Both the position numbers and the translations under genes were made by a program. Under the pieces are notes generated by a model. That model was not told the DNA's origin. It saw only the letters and a list, made by a program, of their open reading frames with translations, and made no database searches. From the NCBI RefSeq assembly GCF_019345465.1, contig NZ_JAHKRC010000016.1, positions 62,001 to 126,000 of the forward strand: a stretch of DNA of 64,000 nt, read 5' to 3'. Of the stretch, positions 1-8,338 are shown one piece after another; the stretch's first letter is position 1; each line of letters opens with the position of its first letter. The stretch comes from Pseudomonas sp. NKUCC02_KPG. GTDB lineage: Bacteria > Pseudomonadota > Gammaproteobacteria > Pseudomonadales > Pseudomonadaceae.

Positions 1-455
1 CTGCGCTGATTGCCGGTGGTACAGAGCTGAGCGGGCATTTTTCCAACCCGCCGTTCCAGGATCAGGCGCTGAAAAACCCCAACGTACACGTGGTGCTCAA
101 TACCTACGACTTGCTCGGCCCCAACTCACCGACCGTGCTGTTTGCCACCGAGAAGTTCCGTAACGACAACCCTAAAACCTACAAGGCCTTCGTCGAGGCG
201 TTGACCGAGGCGGCCGAGTTTGCCCAGAACGACAAGGCTGCTGCCGCTGACACATACATTCGCGTAACCAAGTCCAAAGTCGATCGCGACGAGTTGCTGA
301 AGATCATCGACACCCCGGAGTACGAGTTCAGCGTGACGCCGAAAAACACTTACCCACTGGCTGAGTTTCTGTACCGCGTTGGCGCGATCAAAAACAAACC
401 CGACTCCTGGAAAGATTACTTCTTCCAGGACGCCAAACCGCTGCAGGGGAGCTGA
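1..455 (+). CDS. ABC transporter substrate-binding protein, C-terminal part (cut by window edge)
   Basis: The frame is open from the first bases of the window, so only the last ~150 residues are present. They contain the late lobe of an NMT1/TauA/SsuA-like periplasmic binding protein, with a PTVLFATEKFR stretch and the helices that close the C-terminal domain. The assignment rests mainly on context: five bases later comes an ATPase of the nitrate/sulfonate/taurine class and then its permease. In this family the protein would sit in the periplasm and deliver an organic anion or a related small solute to the permease. The substrate cannot be told from this fragment. Confident as a binding protein, weak on ligand. 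Confidence 0.8.
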   Translation, partial: ALIAGGTELSGHFSNPPFQDQALKNPNVHVVLNTYDLLGPNSPTVLFATEKFRNDNPKTYKAFVEALTEAAEFAQNDKAAAADTYIRVTKSKVDRDELLKIIDTPEYEFSVTPKNTYPLAEFLYRVGAIKNKPDSWKDYFFQDAKPLQGS

Positions 456-460
456 CAGCC

Positions 461-1321
461 ATGAACGCCTCCGTGCAAGGCCACACGGCCAGCCACTTGA
501 ACGCAACAGGGCCTGCCCTGTTGTCGGTCGATCAGGTAAGCCTTGAGTACCGCACGCCGCAACGTGTGGTGAGGGCGACCCACCAGGTCAGTTTTGAAAT
601 CGATCCGGCGGACCGTTTTATCCTGCTTGGCCCTTCGGGCTGCGGCAAGTCGACGTTGCTCAAGGCGGTCGCCGGGTTTCACACACCCTGTGAGGGGCAG
701 ATCCGTCTCCAGGGCCAGGCCGTCACCGCACCGGGGCCGGACCGTATGGTGGTGTTCCAGGAGTTTGATCAGCTGCCGCCCTGGAAGACGGTCAAGCAAA
801 ACGTGATGTTCCCTTTGCTGGCCTCCAAAACCCTGCCACGGCGCGAAGCCGAGGAACGGGCATTGCATTATCTGGACAAGGTCGGCCTGGCAGCGTTTGC
901 CGATGCTTATCCGCACACCTTGTCCGGTGGCATGAAGGCTCGCGTGGCGATCGCCCGGGCCTTGGCGATGCAGCCGAAAATCCTGTTGATGGACGAGCCC
1001 TTTGCCGCACTCGACGCCCTGACCCGGCGCAAGATGCAGGAAGAATTGCTGCTGCTCTGGGAGGAGGTGCGCTTTACCTTGCTGTTTGTCACCCACTCCA
1101 TCGAAGAGGCGCTGGTGGTGGGCAACCGGATCTTGCTGCTATCGCCACACCCCGGGCGTGTGCGGGCTGAAATCAACAGCCATCAGTACGATCTGCACAG
1201 CCTGGGTGGTACGGGGTTCCAGCACACGGCGCGGCGCATTCATCGGCTGCTGTTCGATGAAACCGATGCAGGCACTGACGAACAACCCCTGAATTTCGCT
1301 GATATCCGTATCGCTTATTGA
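461..1321 (+). CDS. ABC transporter ATP-binding protein, nitrate/sulfonate/taurine type
   Basis: A 286-residue ATPase. Walker A is GPSGCGKST at residues 57-65, the signature is LSGGMKARVAIARAL, Walker B is ILLMDEP and the switch histidine is in FVTHSIEEAL. The 'PGPDRMVVFQE' Q-loop and the 'PHPGRV' tail are typical of the SsuB/TauB/NrtD group. It should energise import of the ligand brought by the preceding binding protein. The start lies 5 bp after the binding-protein stop and the permease follows directly, so the three form one operon. The extra N-terminal ~20 residues are unremarkable. The function class is clear; the substrate is not visible. Confidence 0.92.
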   Translation: MNASVQGHTASHLNATGPALLSVDQVSLEYRTPQRVVRATHQVSFEIDPADRFILLGPSGCGKSTLLKAVAGFHTPCEGQIRLQGQAVTAPGPDRMVVFQEFDQLPPWKTVKQNVMFPLLASKTLPRREAEERALHYLDKVGLAAFADAYPHTLSGGMKARVAIARALAMQPKILLMDEPFAALDALTRRKMQEELLLLWEEVRFTLLFVTHSIEEALVVGNRILLLSPHPGRVRAEINSHQYDLHSLGGTGFQHTARRIHRLLFDETDAGTDEQPLNFADIRIAY

Positions 1322-1339
1322 GCCGTGGAGGATTGCCCG

Positions 1340-2206
1340 ATGAGCCAATCATCATCTGTACGCCAGGAGTATGAAGTGGTCCTGGAGCCGTTGCTGACGG
1401 TGCCGCTGGAGCGCGAACTGCCCCTTGGCCAGCGTCTCTGGCAGCAGGGCTGGTTACGCAAAAGCCTGATTCTGGTCGTGCTGGCCGTGCTCTGGGAGCT
1501 GCTGGCGCGCTACCAGAACAACGACCTGCTGCTGCCCACGTTCTTGCAAACGAGCAGTGCCCTGTATCACGGCCTGATCAGCGGTGAATTGCTGAGCAAG
1601 GTGGGCATTTCCATGGTGGTGCTGCTCAAGGGGTACCTGATCGGGATCCTTCTGGCGTTTGCGCTCACCACGCTGGCGGTCTCGACCCAGTTGGGTCGTG
1701 ATTTGCTGAGCACCCTGACGTCGATGTTCAACCCGTTGCCGGCCATTGCCCTGTTGCCACTGGCATTGCTGTGGTTCGGGCTGGGGCAGAACAGCCTGAT
1801 TTTCGTGCTGGTGCATTCGGTGCTCTGGGCGTTGGCCCTGAACACGTATGCGGGTTTTCTCGGCGTCTCGGAAACCCTGCGCATGGCCGGGCGCAACTAT
1901 GGGTTGAAGGGCATCCGCTTTGTGCTGTTTATCCTGATCCCGGCAGCGCTGCCATCGATCCTCGCCGGTCTGAAAATCGGCTGGGCATTTGCCTGGCGCA
2001 CGCTGATTGCCGCCGAGCTGGTGTTCGGCGCCACGAGCGGCAAGGGCGGTCTGGGCTGGTATATCTTCCAGAACCGCAATGAGCTGTACACCGACAAGGT
2101 GTTTGCCGGGCTGGCGGTGGTGATTCTGATCGGCTTGCTGGTGGAGAACCTGGTGTTCGCTACCCTTGAGCGGGTCACGGTCAAGCGCTGGGGCATGCAG
2201 CGTTGA
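1340..2206 (+). CDS. ABC transporter permease, nitrate/sulfonate/taurine type
   Basis: An inner-membrane permease of 288 residues with about six hydrophobic segments and the BPD_transp_1 pattern, including the EAA-like loop around 'GLKGIRFVLFILIPAALP'. I place the start at the ATG at 1340, because GGAGG at 1327-1331 is spaced 8 bases from it. An upstream in-frame GTG at 1325 lacks a ribosome site. It follows the ATPase gene closely and completes the importer (periplasmic binding protein, ATPase, permease). A hairpin followed by a T-rich tail at 2273-2302 probably ends the operon. Substrate unknown; an organosulfur or other small anion is a family-based guess only. Confidence 0.9.
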   Translation: MSQSSSVRQEYEVVLEPLLTVPLERELPLGQRLWQQGWLRKSLILVVLAVLWELLARYQNNDLLLPTFLQTSSALYHGLISGELLSKVGISMVVLLKGYLIGILLAFALTTLAVSTQLGRDLLSTLTSMFNPLPAIALLPLALLWFGLGQNSLIFVLVHSVLWALALNTYAGFLGVSETLRMAGRNYGLKGIRFVLFILIPAALPSILAGLKIGWAFAWRTLIAAELVFGATSGKGGLGWYIFQNRNELYTDKVFAGLAVVILIGLLVENLVFATLERVTVKRWGMQR

Positions 2207-2272
2207 TGTGCAAAACCCGGAGCGCTTGAAGGCGATCCGGGTCCCGTCATTGTGTTCTTACTAATTCCCGCC

Positions 2273-2302
2273 GGCCTGATTCTTCAGGCCTTTGTTCTTT
2301 TT
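2273..2302 (+). terminator. Rho-independent terminator after the ABC importer operon
   Basis: GGCCTGA (2273-2279), a 4-base loop and TCAGGCC (2284-2290) are followed by TTTGTTCTTTTT. The stem is perfect at 7 bp. Confidence 0.75.
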
Positions 2303-2645
2303 GGTCCGTACTGGCCGCAAAACGTTGTCGTTTAAACGCAAAAAATCCCCGTTTTTCAAGCGTATGCATGTGATTGATGGCTATGTGCTACTTATTGCTT
2401 GTCATTCATGGCAGGCGTTGGCATGATTTTGACACTAAGGTTATTCCCTAAGTGTTTGCTGTCGGGATCAAGGATCACGCTCTGCTTGATGCAGGCATCA
2501 TCCTCACCTCGCTGCTTCCTTGATGTATCTCCTGAATTTTCCCGGAATCGCTTGATGGCACTGACGATTGCAGCGAGTTTCAAGCTCGGCCGTTACGTTC
2601 AAATCAGTGATTTGGCTTCACGACCTCTTTTTCGGAGCGAACGCC
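2303..2645. other. Intergenic stretch with no gene recognised
   Basis: Between the terminator of the ABC importer and the coiled-coil gene. Short open frames exist on both strands but have no ribosome sites and no recognisable content. The promoter for the next gene is presumably here. I see no repeat or RNA gene. Confidence 0.5.
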
Positions 2646-3632
2646 ATGCAGTTATTCAAAAAACTGATGAACATTCTGGAGCAGGCTGATCGCAGTCGCG
2701 AGCGTACTGGCAATCCTTTATTTGTCCCGCCTGAGTTCGAACACCTGAAACGGGATCTCAACATCGTTGAGCAAGCCCGGCGCCACGGTGAGCAGGGCTA
2801 TCCCCCTGAGGAAGCAACCCGGCTGACGGCGACGGAAGAGACCATCCGTGTGACCCTTGAGCTGGAGCGGGAAAAGGTTCTGGCGTGGGCCGAGTCGCGG
2901 ATCGCAGTGGTTCAAAACCGTCTGGATGCTCTGGATATCGGCGCTACGGTGAGCCGCTGTGCTCATGTTGACCAGGATTTCGAACGTGCCATAGACAGCC
3001 TGGTGAGCGATTACGCGATACGGCTGCAGCGCCTGGAGTACAGCGTGCGCGAGCGCGAGGCTGAGTTGTGTGCCTACAAGGCAGAGCATCACTCGGGATT
3101 TGAAAAACATCAAAAGCGTCGCAATCAAGCATTGGGGATCTATCAGGACGAGATTGCCGACGTGCGCAATGAACTGATGGCGCTCAAACAGCAGTTCCTT
3201 GAAAAGCTTGAGTCGGATGTCCTGGCGTGCAATGAGCAACTGGTCAGCTACCAGTCGGCCCTGGACGAAAAGCGCAATGTGAAACCCCGGCTGGCCAGTG
3301 GCCTGAACAAGGCCGAAATGATTTTGGCCGGGCTGGTTCAATGCTATCGCGCCGAAAACCAATTGCATCGCAATGGTCGACGAGTGCCTGCTTACTTCAG
3401 TGAGCGTATTGCGCTGAAGGCAATCGCTTTGCCCGACAGCGATATGGCTGAGGATGAAATTCGTCTGGCCTCGCAGCAGCAAGCGCTGGTGGATCTGATT
3501 GAACAGCTGGAGCAGATTCGCGGCCGGATTCAGTCCTCGTTCTATCAGAAATACAATCAACTGATGCCGCTATCCTGGCTGCCTGAATACCCGCCTGTGA
3601 TGGAGCAACGCATCACTGCAAGCCCGGTTTGA
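2646..3632 (+). CDS. Hypothetical coiled-coil protein
   Basis: 328 residues, hydrophilic and rich in Glu, Gln, Arg and Leu, with long helical stretches (for example residues ~60-110 and 120-260) that look like coiled coil. No signal peptide, membrane segment or catalytic motif was seen. I choose the ATG at 2646 (MQLFKKLMNILEQ), which follows a GGAGCG stretch. The frame is open further upstream to 2568, but that part reads like non-coding sequence. The gene stands alone, between a terminator and a convergent YqaA-like gene. I do not recognise a family. A role in a complex or as a structural partner would fit the coiled coil, but that is only inference. Confidence 0.7.
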   Translation: MQLFKKLMNILEQADRSRERTGNPLFVPPEFEHLKRDLNIVEQARRHGEQGYPPEEATRLTATEETIRVTLELEREKVLAWAESRIAVVQNRLDALDIGATVSRCAHVDQDFERAIDSLVSDYAIRLQRLEYSVREREAELCAYKAEHHSGFEKHQKRRNQALGIYQDEIADVRNELMALKQQFLEKLESDVLACNEQLVSYQSALDEKRNVKPRLASGLNKAEMILAGLVQCYRAENQLHRNGRRVPAYFSERIALKAIALPDSDMAEDEIRLASQQQALVDLIEQLEQIRGRIQSSFYQKYNQLMPLSWLPEYPPVMEQRITASPV

Positions 3633-3652
3633 GGTGAGTGCGGGCTGGTCAC

Positions 3653-4102
3653 TTACGTCCAGCCCAGCGTGACTGCCGTCAACAGCAGATACCTGGCGCC
3701 CTTGGCCAGGGTGACGATCAGCACGAAACTCCATAGCGGTTCGCGCATGATGCCGGCAATCATGGTGAGCGGGTCGCCGATTATCGGCACCCAGCTCAGC
3801 AGCAGCGACCATCGGCCATAGCGCAGATAGAACGCGCGGGCCTTGTCGAGTTTTTGCTCGCTGACCGGAAACCAGCGTTTGTGTCGAAAGCGCTCGACCG
3901 AGCGGCCCAATACCCAATTCAAGACCGAACCCAGGACATTGCCGAGGGTGGCCACGACCAGCAGTGTCAGGGCGACGTACTTGCCGGACAGCATCATGCC
4001 GACCAGCACAGCTTCCGATTGCATGGGCAGGAGTGACGCGGCACCGAATGCCGCCAGGAACAGGCCGAAATAGCTGGTTAATTCAAACACGCGAACTTCC
4101 AC
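3653..4102 (-). CDS. YqaA/DedA-like inner-membrane protein
   Basis: 149 residues with about four hydrophobic segments and the SNARE-associated/DedA-type pattern: a glycine-rich 'GNVLGSVLNWVLGR' loop and a 'WVPIIGDPLTMIAG' re-entrant-type segment. The length matches the short YqaA subgroup rather than full DedA proteins. Members of the wider family are thought to act in lipid carrier movement across the inner membrane; the YqaA group itself is poorly defined. The first ~25 codons lie inside a segment duplicated about 1 kb downstream (5061-5351), where a broken copy of the 5' end is found. Confident on family. Confidence 0.85.
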   Translation of the reverse strand: MEVRVFELTSYFGLFLAAFGAASLLPMQSEAVLVGMMLSGKYVALTLLVVATLGNVLGSVLNWVLGRSVERFRHKRWFPVSEQKLDKARAFYLRYGRWSLLLSWVPIIGDPLTMIAGIMREPLWSFVLIVTLAKGARYLLLTAVTLGWT

Positions 4103-4368
4103 GAGTGATGGGCGCCGGCCTTGTGTTGTGGGAGCGGGCTTGCTCGCGATGAAGGCGCTGTGGTCTTTCTGGCCAACCGGGTCGATGCTATCGCGAGCAA
4201 GTCCGCTCCCACAGGGATCGAGGACAGTTGCTCGCGCAAAGGCTTGGTCAGGCGGCCCTTATCGCAGCCTTTTGCAGCGACTACAAGTTTTGTGATGCCT
4301 GCAGGTGGCGCTGTGAGGGGGGGCCGGTTCTCCCAGAGGATCTGATCAACTAGAGGTCGGATTCGCAC
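4025..4368. repeat. Direct duplication, copy 1 (includes yqaA 5' end and a REP pair)
   Basis: This segment aligns with 5061-5351 at an offset of 1036 bp at its start. Shared blocks include the yqaA 5' end with 'AGCTGGTTAATTCAAACACG', the whole REP pair, the 'ATCGAGGACAGTTGCT' flank and the closing 'GATCTGATCAACTA' block. Copy 1 has ~50 extra bases near 4258-4310 that copy 2 lacks. Base mismatches are scattered, so the duplication is not recent. Confidence 0.85.
4127..4213. repeat. REP pair (inverted palindromic elements)
   Basis: Two inverted copies of TGTGGGAGCGGGCTTGCTCGCGA separated by ~40 bases. This is the common Pseudomonas REP doublet type. Confidence 0.9.
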
Positions 4369-4435
4369 TTAAAAGCCAAGTCAGAAACCCGCCAATACAT
4401 TGGTCTCTAAATTTCCGCCGCGCAGGCATGAGCAG

Positions 4436-4681
4436 ATGAATATTCAAGAAATTCGTTATTATCTATCAGTGTGCTGCCTGGTATTAGGCTGCTCAATACC
4501 CATCATGGGAATAGTTGTCTGGGGAATAACCGAAGTTTTCCCCCTCGAAGGACGAGCCTTATACATTGCCTACGCGTCAACACTATAGTGTGTTGGTCTT
4601 GGTTGGCTTGCGTGTTTACATACCAAAATTAAATCGTGTTGCTTAGTTTTCTCTCGCGCCAAGTACAACGTCAGCAAGTGA
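4436..4681 (+). pseudogene. Small membrane-protein gene interrupted by an in-frame stop
   Basis: The ATG at 4436 opens a 50-residue frame (MNIQEIRYYLSVCC...) with a strong hydrophobic segment, closed by TAG at 4586-4588. Reading on in the same frame gives a second hydrophobic, coding-like stretch (VGLGWLACLHTKIK...) up to TGA at 4679-4681. A single stop therefore splits what may have been an ~81-residue two-segment membrane protein. It lies in the AT-rich island between the two duplicated segments. Family not recognised. It may instead be a genuine 50-residue peptide gene. Confidence 0.4.
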
Positions 4682-4683
4682 GC

Positions 4684-4943
4684 TCAGTGTTCCGTCAGTC
4701 GCTTCTGTAACACTATTTCCGCTTCAATTTTCATCCAGCCTGCTAAGACCCCAATACTGTTTTGAGCATGGAATTTTGCCTTGGACTCCAGCTCGGCGCG
4801 CTCGGTCCCGATCTCTTGTAGCCCATTCCCTCATCAACGGCTTGTATAACTTGATTACCGTAGGAGGCAACCATCAATAAAATGTCTGGTACCAAGGTAA
4901 CAACCGACCGCTTAAATAAATCTTTGACGTTTGCCTGTAATGC
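4684..4943 (-). pseudogene. Frameshifted gene fragment of unknown family
   Basis: Read on the minus strand, one frame gives ALQANVKDLFKRSVVTLV... ending in 'AVDEGM' near 4820. A one-base shift then continues as LQEIGTERAELESKAKF... to 'QKRLTEH' and a stop at 4684. Both halves look like real protein (helical, charged) and joined would be ~86 residues. No start codon with a ribosome site was found, so the 5' part is lost as well. The base composition is clearly poorer in GC than the neighbours. Family not recognised. Confidence 0.4.
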
Positions 4944-5060
4944 TCATGTAACTAAGGCTGGCCAACTCTAACGATCCTCGTTTTTGATAGGCGATCCTAC
5001 AACCTTGACAGGTAACTTAACTCGACAGTCCTTTTTTTATCCTGAAGAGAATGTGGTATA

Positions 5061-5351
5061 GGGGCAGGATTGACGCGGCATCGAATGCCACCAGGAACAG
5101 GCCACAAACAGCTGGTTAATTCAAACACGCGAACTTCCACGAATAATGGGCGAGGGCCTTGTGTTGTGGGAGCGGGCTTGCTCGCGATACAGGCGCTGTG
5201 GTCTTTCTGGCCAACCGGGCTGATGCCATCGCGAGCAATCCTGCTCCCACAGGGATCGAGGACAGTTGCTAGCGCAAAGGCGTGGTCGGGCGGCGCTGGG
5301 AGGGGGCAGGTTCGCACAGCGGATCTGATCAACTACAGGTCGGATTCGCAC
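5061..5351. repeat. Direct duplication, copy 2 (contains broken yqaA 5' end)
   Basis: Matches 4025-4368. The yqaA 5' coding part is present on the minus strand (EVRVFELTS...) but loses frame after a few codons and runs into unrelated sequence at 5060, so it is a dead partial copy. It ends ~90 bp upstream of the creatinase start and may supply that gene's upstream region. Confidence 0.85.
5165..5251. repeat. REP pair inside duplication copy 2
   Basis: Same doublet as at 4127-4213, with a few changes in the right-hand arm (GCAATCCTGCTCCCACA). Confidence 0.85.
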
Positions 5352-5442
5352 AAAAAAACCGTTCTTGTATCTGTTCGAATGATCCTCAACGACCCGCCTG
5401 CCGGCGGCTTCTGATGCTCGATCACAGACAAGGACCCAAGAC

Positions 5443-6654
5443 ATGCAAATGCCGAAAACCATCCAGATCAAAAACGGTGAAAAGGTCTCTCCCACGTTCT
5501 CGGCCCAGGAGTACGCCAACCGTCAGGCGAAGCTGCGTGCCTATATGGCGCAGAACAATATCGACGCTGCGGTATTCACGTCCTATCACAACCTCAACTA
5601 TTACAGCGATTTCCTGTACTGCTCGTTTGGCCGCAACTATGCGCTGGTGGTGACTCAGGACAGCGCGGTGACCATCAGCGCCAATATTGACGGCGGCCAG
5701 CCGTGGCGCCGGACCATGGGCACCGACAATATTGTGTATACCGACTGGCAGCGCGATAACTACTTTGTCGCGATCCAGCAGGCCCTGCCCAAGGCCGGTC
5801 GCATCGGGATCGAGTTCGATCACATGAACCTGCTCAATCGTGACAAGCTCGCCAGCCGTTACCCCCAGGCCGAGCTGGTGGATATTGGCGCGCCGTGCAT
5901 GCGCATGCGCATGATCAAGTCAGCCGAAGAACACGCCATTATTCGCCACGGTGCACGGATCGCCGATATTGGCGGCGCGGCCATCGTGGAAGCGCTGCGT
6001 GATCAGGTGCCCGAATATGAAGTGGCGCTGCACGCGACCCAGGCCATGGTGCGGGAAATCGCCCGTACCTTTCCCGATTCCGAGCTGATGGACACCTGGG
6101 CCTGGTTCCAGTCGGGGATCAATACCGACGGCGCACACAACCCGGTGACCACCCGCAAAGTGAACAAGGGCGATATTCTGAGCCTCAACTGCTTCCCGAT
6201 GATTGCCGGTTACTACACGGCATTGGAGCGCACCCTGTTCCTGGACCACTGCTCGGACGAGCATCTGCGGCTGTGGGAAGTTAACGTCAAGGTGCATGAG
6301 GCCGGCCTGAAGTTGATCAAGCCCGGCATGCGTTGCTCGGACATCGCCTTGCAACTCAACGAAATCTTCCTGGAGCATGATCTGCTGCAATTCCGCACTT
6401 TTGGCTATGGCCACTCGTTTGGCACTCTTAGCCATTACTATGGCCGCGAAGCCGGGCTGGAGCTGCGTGAAGACATCGACACGGTGCTGGAGCCGGGCAT
6501 GGTGGTGTCCATCGAGCCGATGATCATGATTCCCGAAGGTCGTCCGGGTGCGGGCGGGTATCGCGAGCATGACATCCTGATCGTCAACGAGCAGGGCGGG
6601 GAGAACATCACTCATTTCCCGTACGGCCCGCAGCACAACATCATCAAGAAGTAG
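5443..6654 (+). CDS. Creatinase (creatine amidinohydrolase)
   Basis: 403 residues, the same length as the well-studied Pseudomonas putida creatinase and strongly similar throughout as I recall that sequence (MQMPK start, YHNLNYYSDFLYCSFG, SANIDGGQPWRRT). The fold is M24 'pita-bread', used here without metal: the enzyme hydrolyses creatine to sarcosine and urea in the cytoplasm. His232, the catalytic base in the characterised enzyme, is present in NTDGAH232NPVTT. Ribosome site AAGGA lies just before the ATG. An MHS-type symporter follows downstream and a GlxA-type regulator lies opposite, forming a small creatine-use module. No sarcosine oxidase or urease is in the window, so later steps are encoded elsewhere. 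Confidence 0.95.
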   Translation: MQMPKTIQIKNGEKVSPTFSAQEYANRQAKLRAYMAQNNIDAAVFTSYHNLNYYSDFLYCSFGRNYALVVTQDSAVTISANIDGGQPWRRTMGTDNIVYTDWQRDNYFVAIQQALPKAGRIGIEFDHMNLLNRDKLASRYPQAELVDIGAPCMRMRMIKSAEEHAIIRHGARIADIGGAAIVEALRDQVPEYEVALHATQAMVREIARTFPDSELMDTWAWFQSGINTDGAHNPVTTRKVNKGDILSLNCFPMIAGYYTALERTLFLDHCSDEHLRLWEVNVKVHEAGLKLIKPGMRCSDIALQLNEIFLEHDLLQFRTFGYGHSFGTLSHYYGREAGLELREDIDTVLEPGMVVSIEPMIMIPEGRPGAGGYREHDILIVNEQGGENITHFPYGPQHNIIKK

Positions 6655-6668
6655 AGTTGCCTTGACCC

Positions 6669-6696
6669 TGTGGGAGCGGGCCAGCCCGCTCCCACA
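6669..6696. repeat. Single compact REP palindrome
   Basis: TGTGGGAGCGGG, loop CCAG, CCCGCTCCCACA: a perfect 12-bp stem 14 bp after the creatinase stop. It may also act as a transcription stop or an mRNA 3' stabiliser. Confidence 0.8.
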
Positions 6697-6860
6697 CAAT
6701 TGCCAAGCTCGATACCAGCGCATGCGTACGCAGATTACGCAGCGTTTTCTGACCTGTTTACCCCTGCCAAAAAGAACACAATGAGGGTATCTGTCATGTC
6801 CCGCGTCCCGACGTTGCTTGCCGTTTTCCTGTCCCGCATCTCTTTCCCCGGAGGTGCTCA

Positions 6861-8207
6861 ATGAGTATCCCAAGTGCAAGTCTGGCATTACCTCTGACAA
6901 CCGAGCAGGAAACCGAGCGTCTCAGCGAGCGCAAGGCGCTGCGCCGTGCTGCCACGGCCAGCTTTATGGGCAACTTTGTCGAGTGGTTTGACTACGCAGC
7001 CTATGGCTATCTGGCGACTGTCATTGCGCTGACGTTCTTCCCGCAAACCGATACCACCACAGGGCTGCTGGCGACCTTCGCGGTATTTGCCCTGTCGTTT
7101 ATCGTGCGCCCCATCGGTGGCCTGGTCTGGGGTCATTTTGGCGACAAGTACGGGCGGCGCAGTGCCTTGTCCTGGTCGATTCTGATCATGACCCTTTCGA
7201 CCTTTTGCATCGGCATTCTGCCTACCTACAACCATATCGGCCTGTGGGCTCCGGCGTTGTTGCTGTTGATTCGCCTGGTGCAGGGTTTTTCGGCGTCGGG
7301 GGAGTACGCTGGGGCCTCGGCCTTTCTGGCCGAGTATGCGCCCGAGGGCAAGCGTGGTTTCTACACCAGCATTGTGCCCGCGAGTACCGCAGCCGGATTG
7401 CTGTTTGGCGCGATGTTTGTTGCCGGAATGCACGCGTTGATGACCGTCGAAAACCTTCACGACTGGGGGTGGCGCCTGCCGTTTTTACTGGCGGCTCCCT
7501 TTGGTCTGGTAGGGCGCTATATCCGCGTGCACCTGCAGGACTCACCCAAGTTCCTGGAAATGGAACAGCGACTGGAAGCCAAGGAGTGTGCGACCCATGC
7601 CCCGGTCCGTGAATTGCTGACTGTGCATCGTCGGGCAGTGATGATCGGGATTGGCGTGACCTGCCTGAACGCCGTGGCGTTCTACCTGCTGCTCAGTTAC
7701 ATGCCGACCTATCTGTCGACTGAAATGGGCATGAGCGAGAGTGATTCGTTTATTGCCTCGACGGTGTCGCTGGCGACCTATATCGGCCTGATTTTTCTGA
7801 TGGGCACGCTGTCTGACCGTTATGGCCGAAAGACCATGCTGGTCACCGCGTCGGTGCTGTTTTTGCTGCTGACATTTCCGCTGTTCGGGATGCTTGGCAA
7901 CCCGTCGCTGCTGGTGATTCTGATGATTCAGATTGCCTTCGGCGCGATGTTGGCCATGAACGACGGTACCTTGCCGTGTTTCCTGGCCGAGATTTTCCCG
8001 ACCCGGGTCCGTTTCAGCGGATTTGCCTTCAGTTTTAACGTGGCCAACGCGGTGTTCGGCGGGACTGCCCCGTTTATTGCCACCTGGCTGATTCATATGA
8101 CCGGCAACAAAATGGCCCCGGCCTGGTATTTGCTGGCAGCGGCTGTGGTAGCGCTGGTTGCGATGCTGGCCAGTCGCGAGACGGCGCACACCGCGTTGCA
8201 AGACTAA
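6861..8207 (+). CDS. MFS transporter, metabolite:H+ symporter (MHS) type
   Basis: 448 residues with about twelve hydrophobic segments. The MHS hallmark 'MGNFVEWFDYAAYGYLA' occurs at residues ~36-52, followed by the MFS loop motif 'GHFGDKYGRRSAL' and a second copy 'GTLSDRYGRKTML'. MHS proteins such as ProP, ShiA and KgtP import zwitterions and organic acids with protons. GGAGG sits 9 bases before the ATG at 6861. It lies in the same direction after creatinase with a 206-bp gap that holds a REP palindrome. Creatine or creatinine is the likely substrate from context, but this is inference. Confidence 0.9.
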   Translation: MSIPSASLALPLTTEQETERLSERKALRRAATASFMGNFVEWFDYAAYGYLATVIALTFFPQTDTTTGLLATFAVFALSFIVRPIGGLVWGHFGDKYGRRSALSWSILIMTLSTFCIGILPTYNHIGLWAPALLLLIRLVQGFSASGEYAGASAFLAEYAPEGKRGFYTSIVPASTAAGLLFGAMFVAGMHALMTVENLHDWGWRLPFLLAAPFGLVGRYIRVHLQDSPKFLEMEQRLEAKECATHAPVRELLTVHRRAVMIGIGVTCLNAVAFYLLLSYMPTYLSTEMGMSESDSFIASTVSLATYIGLIFLMGTLSDRYGRKTMLVTASVLFLLLTFPLFGMLGNPSLLVILMIQIAFGAMLAMNDGTLPCFLAEIFPTRVRFSGFAFSFNVANAVFGGTAPFIATWLIHMTGNKMAPAWYLLAAAVVALVAMLASRETAHTALQD

Positions 8208-8227
8208 ACACACCGCTGAAATACGCC

Positions 8228-8314
8228 TGTGGGAGCGGGCTTGCTCGCGAATGGATCGATGCGTACTGATTGTCAGACCGCGTCAAAGCCATCGCCAGCA
8301 AGCCCGCTCCCACA
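8228..8314. repeat. REP pair between convergent genes
   Basis: TGTGGGAGCGGGCTTGCTCGCGAA and the inverted CCAGCAAGCCCGCTCCCACA with ~40 bases between, located between the ends of the symporter and regulator genes. Confidence 0.9.
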
Positions 8315-8338
8315 GGTTTTCTGGCCTGTGGGCAGGGC

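Noticed and set aside
2718..3560. Long minus-strand open frame of 280 codons
   Set aside because: Shadow of the coiled-coil gene on the plus strand; no recognisable protein and no ribosome site.
4369..5060. Prophage or insertion sequence in the AT-rich island
   Set aside because: No transposase, integrase or terminal inverted repeats were seen; only two broken fragments of unknown family.
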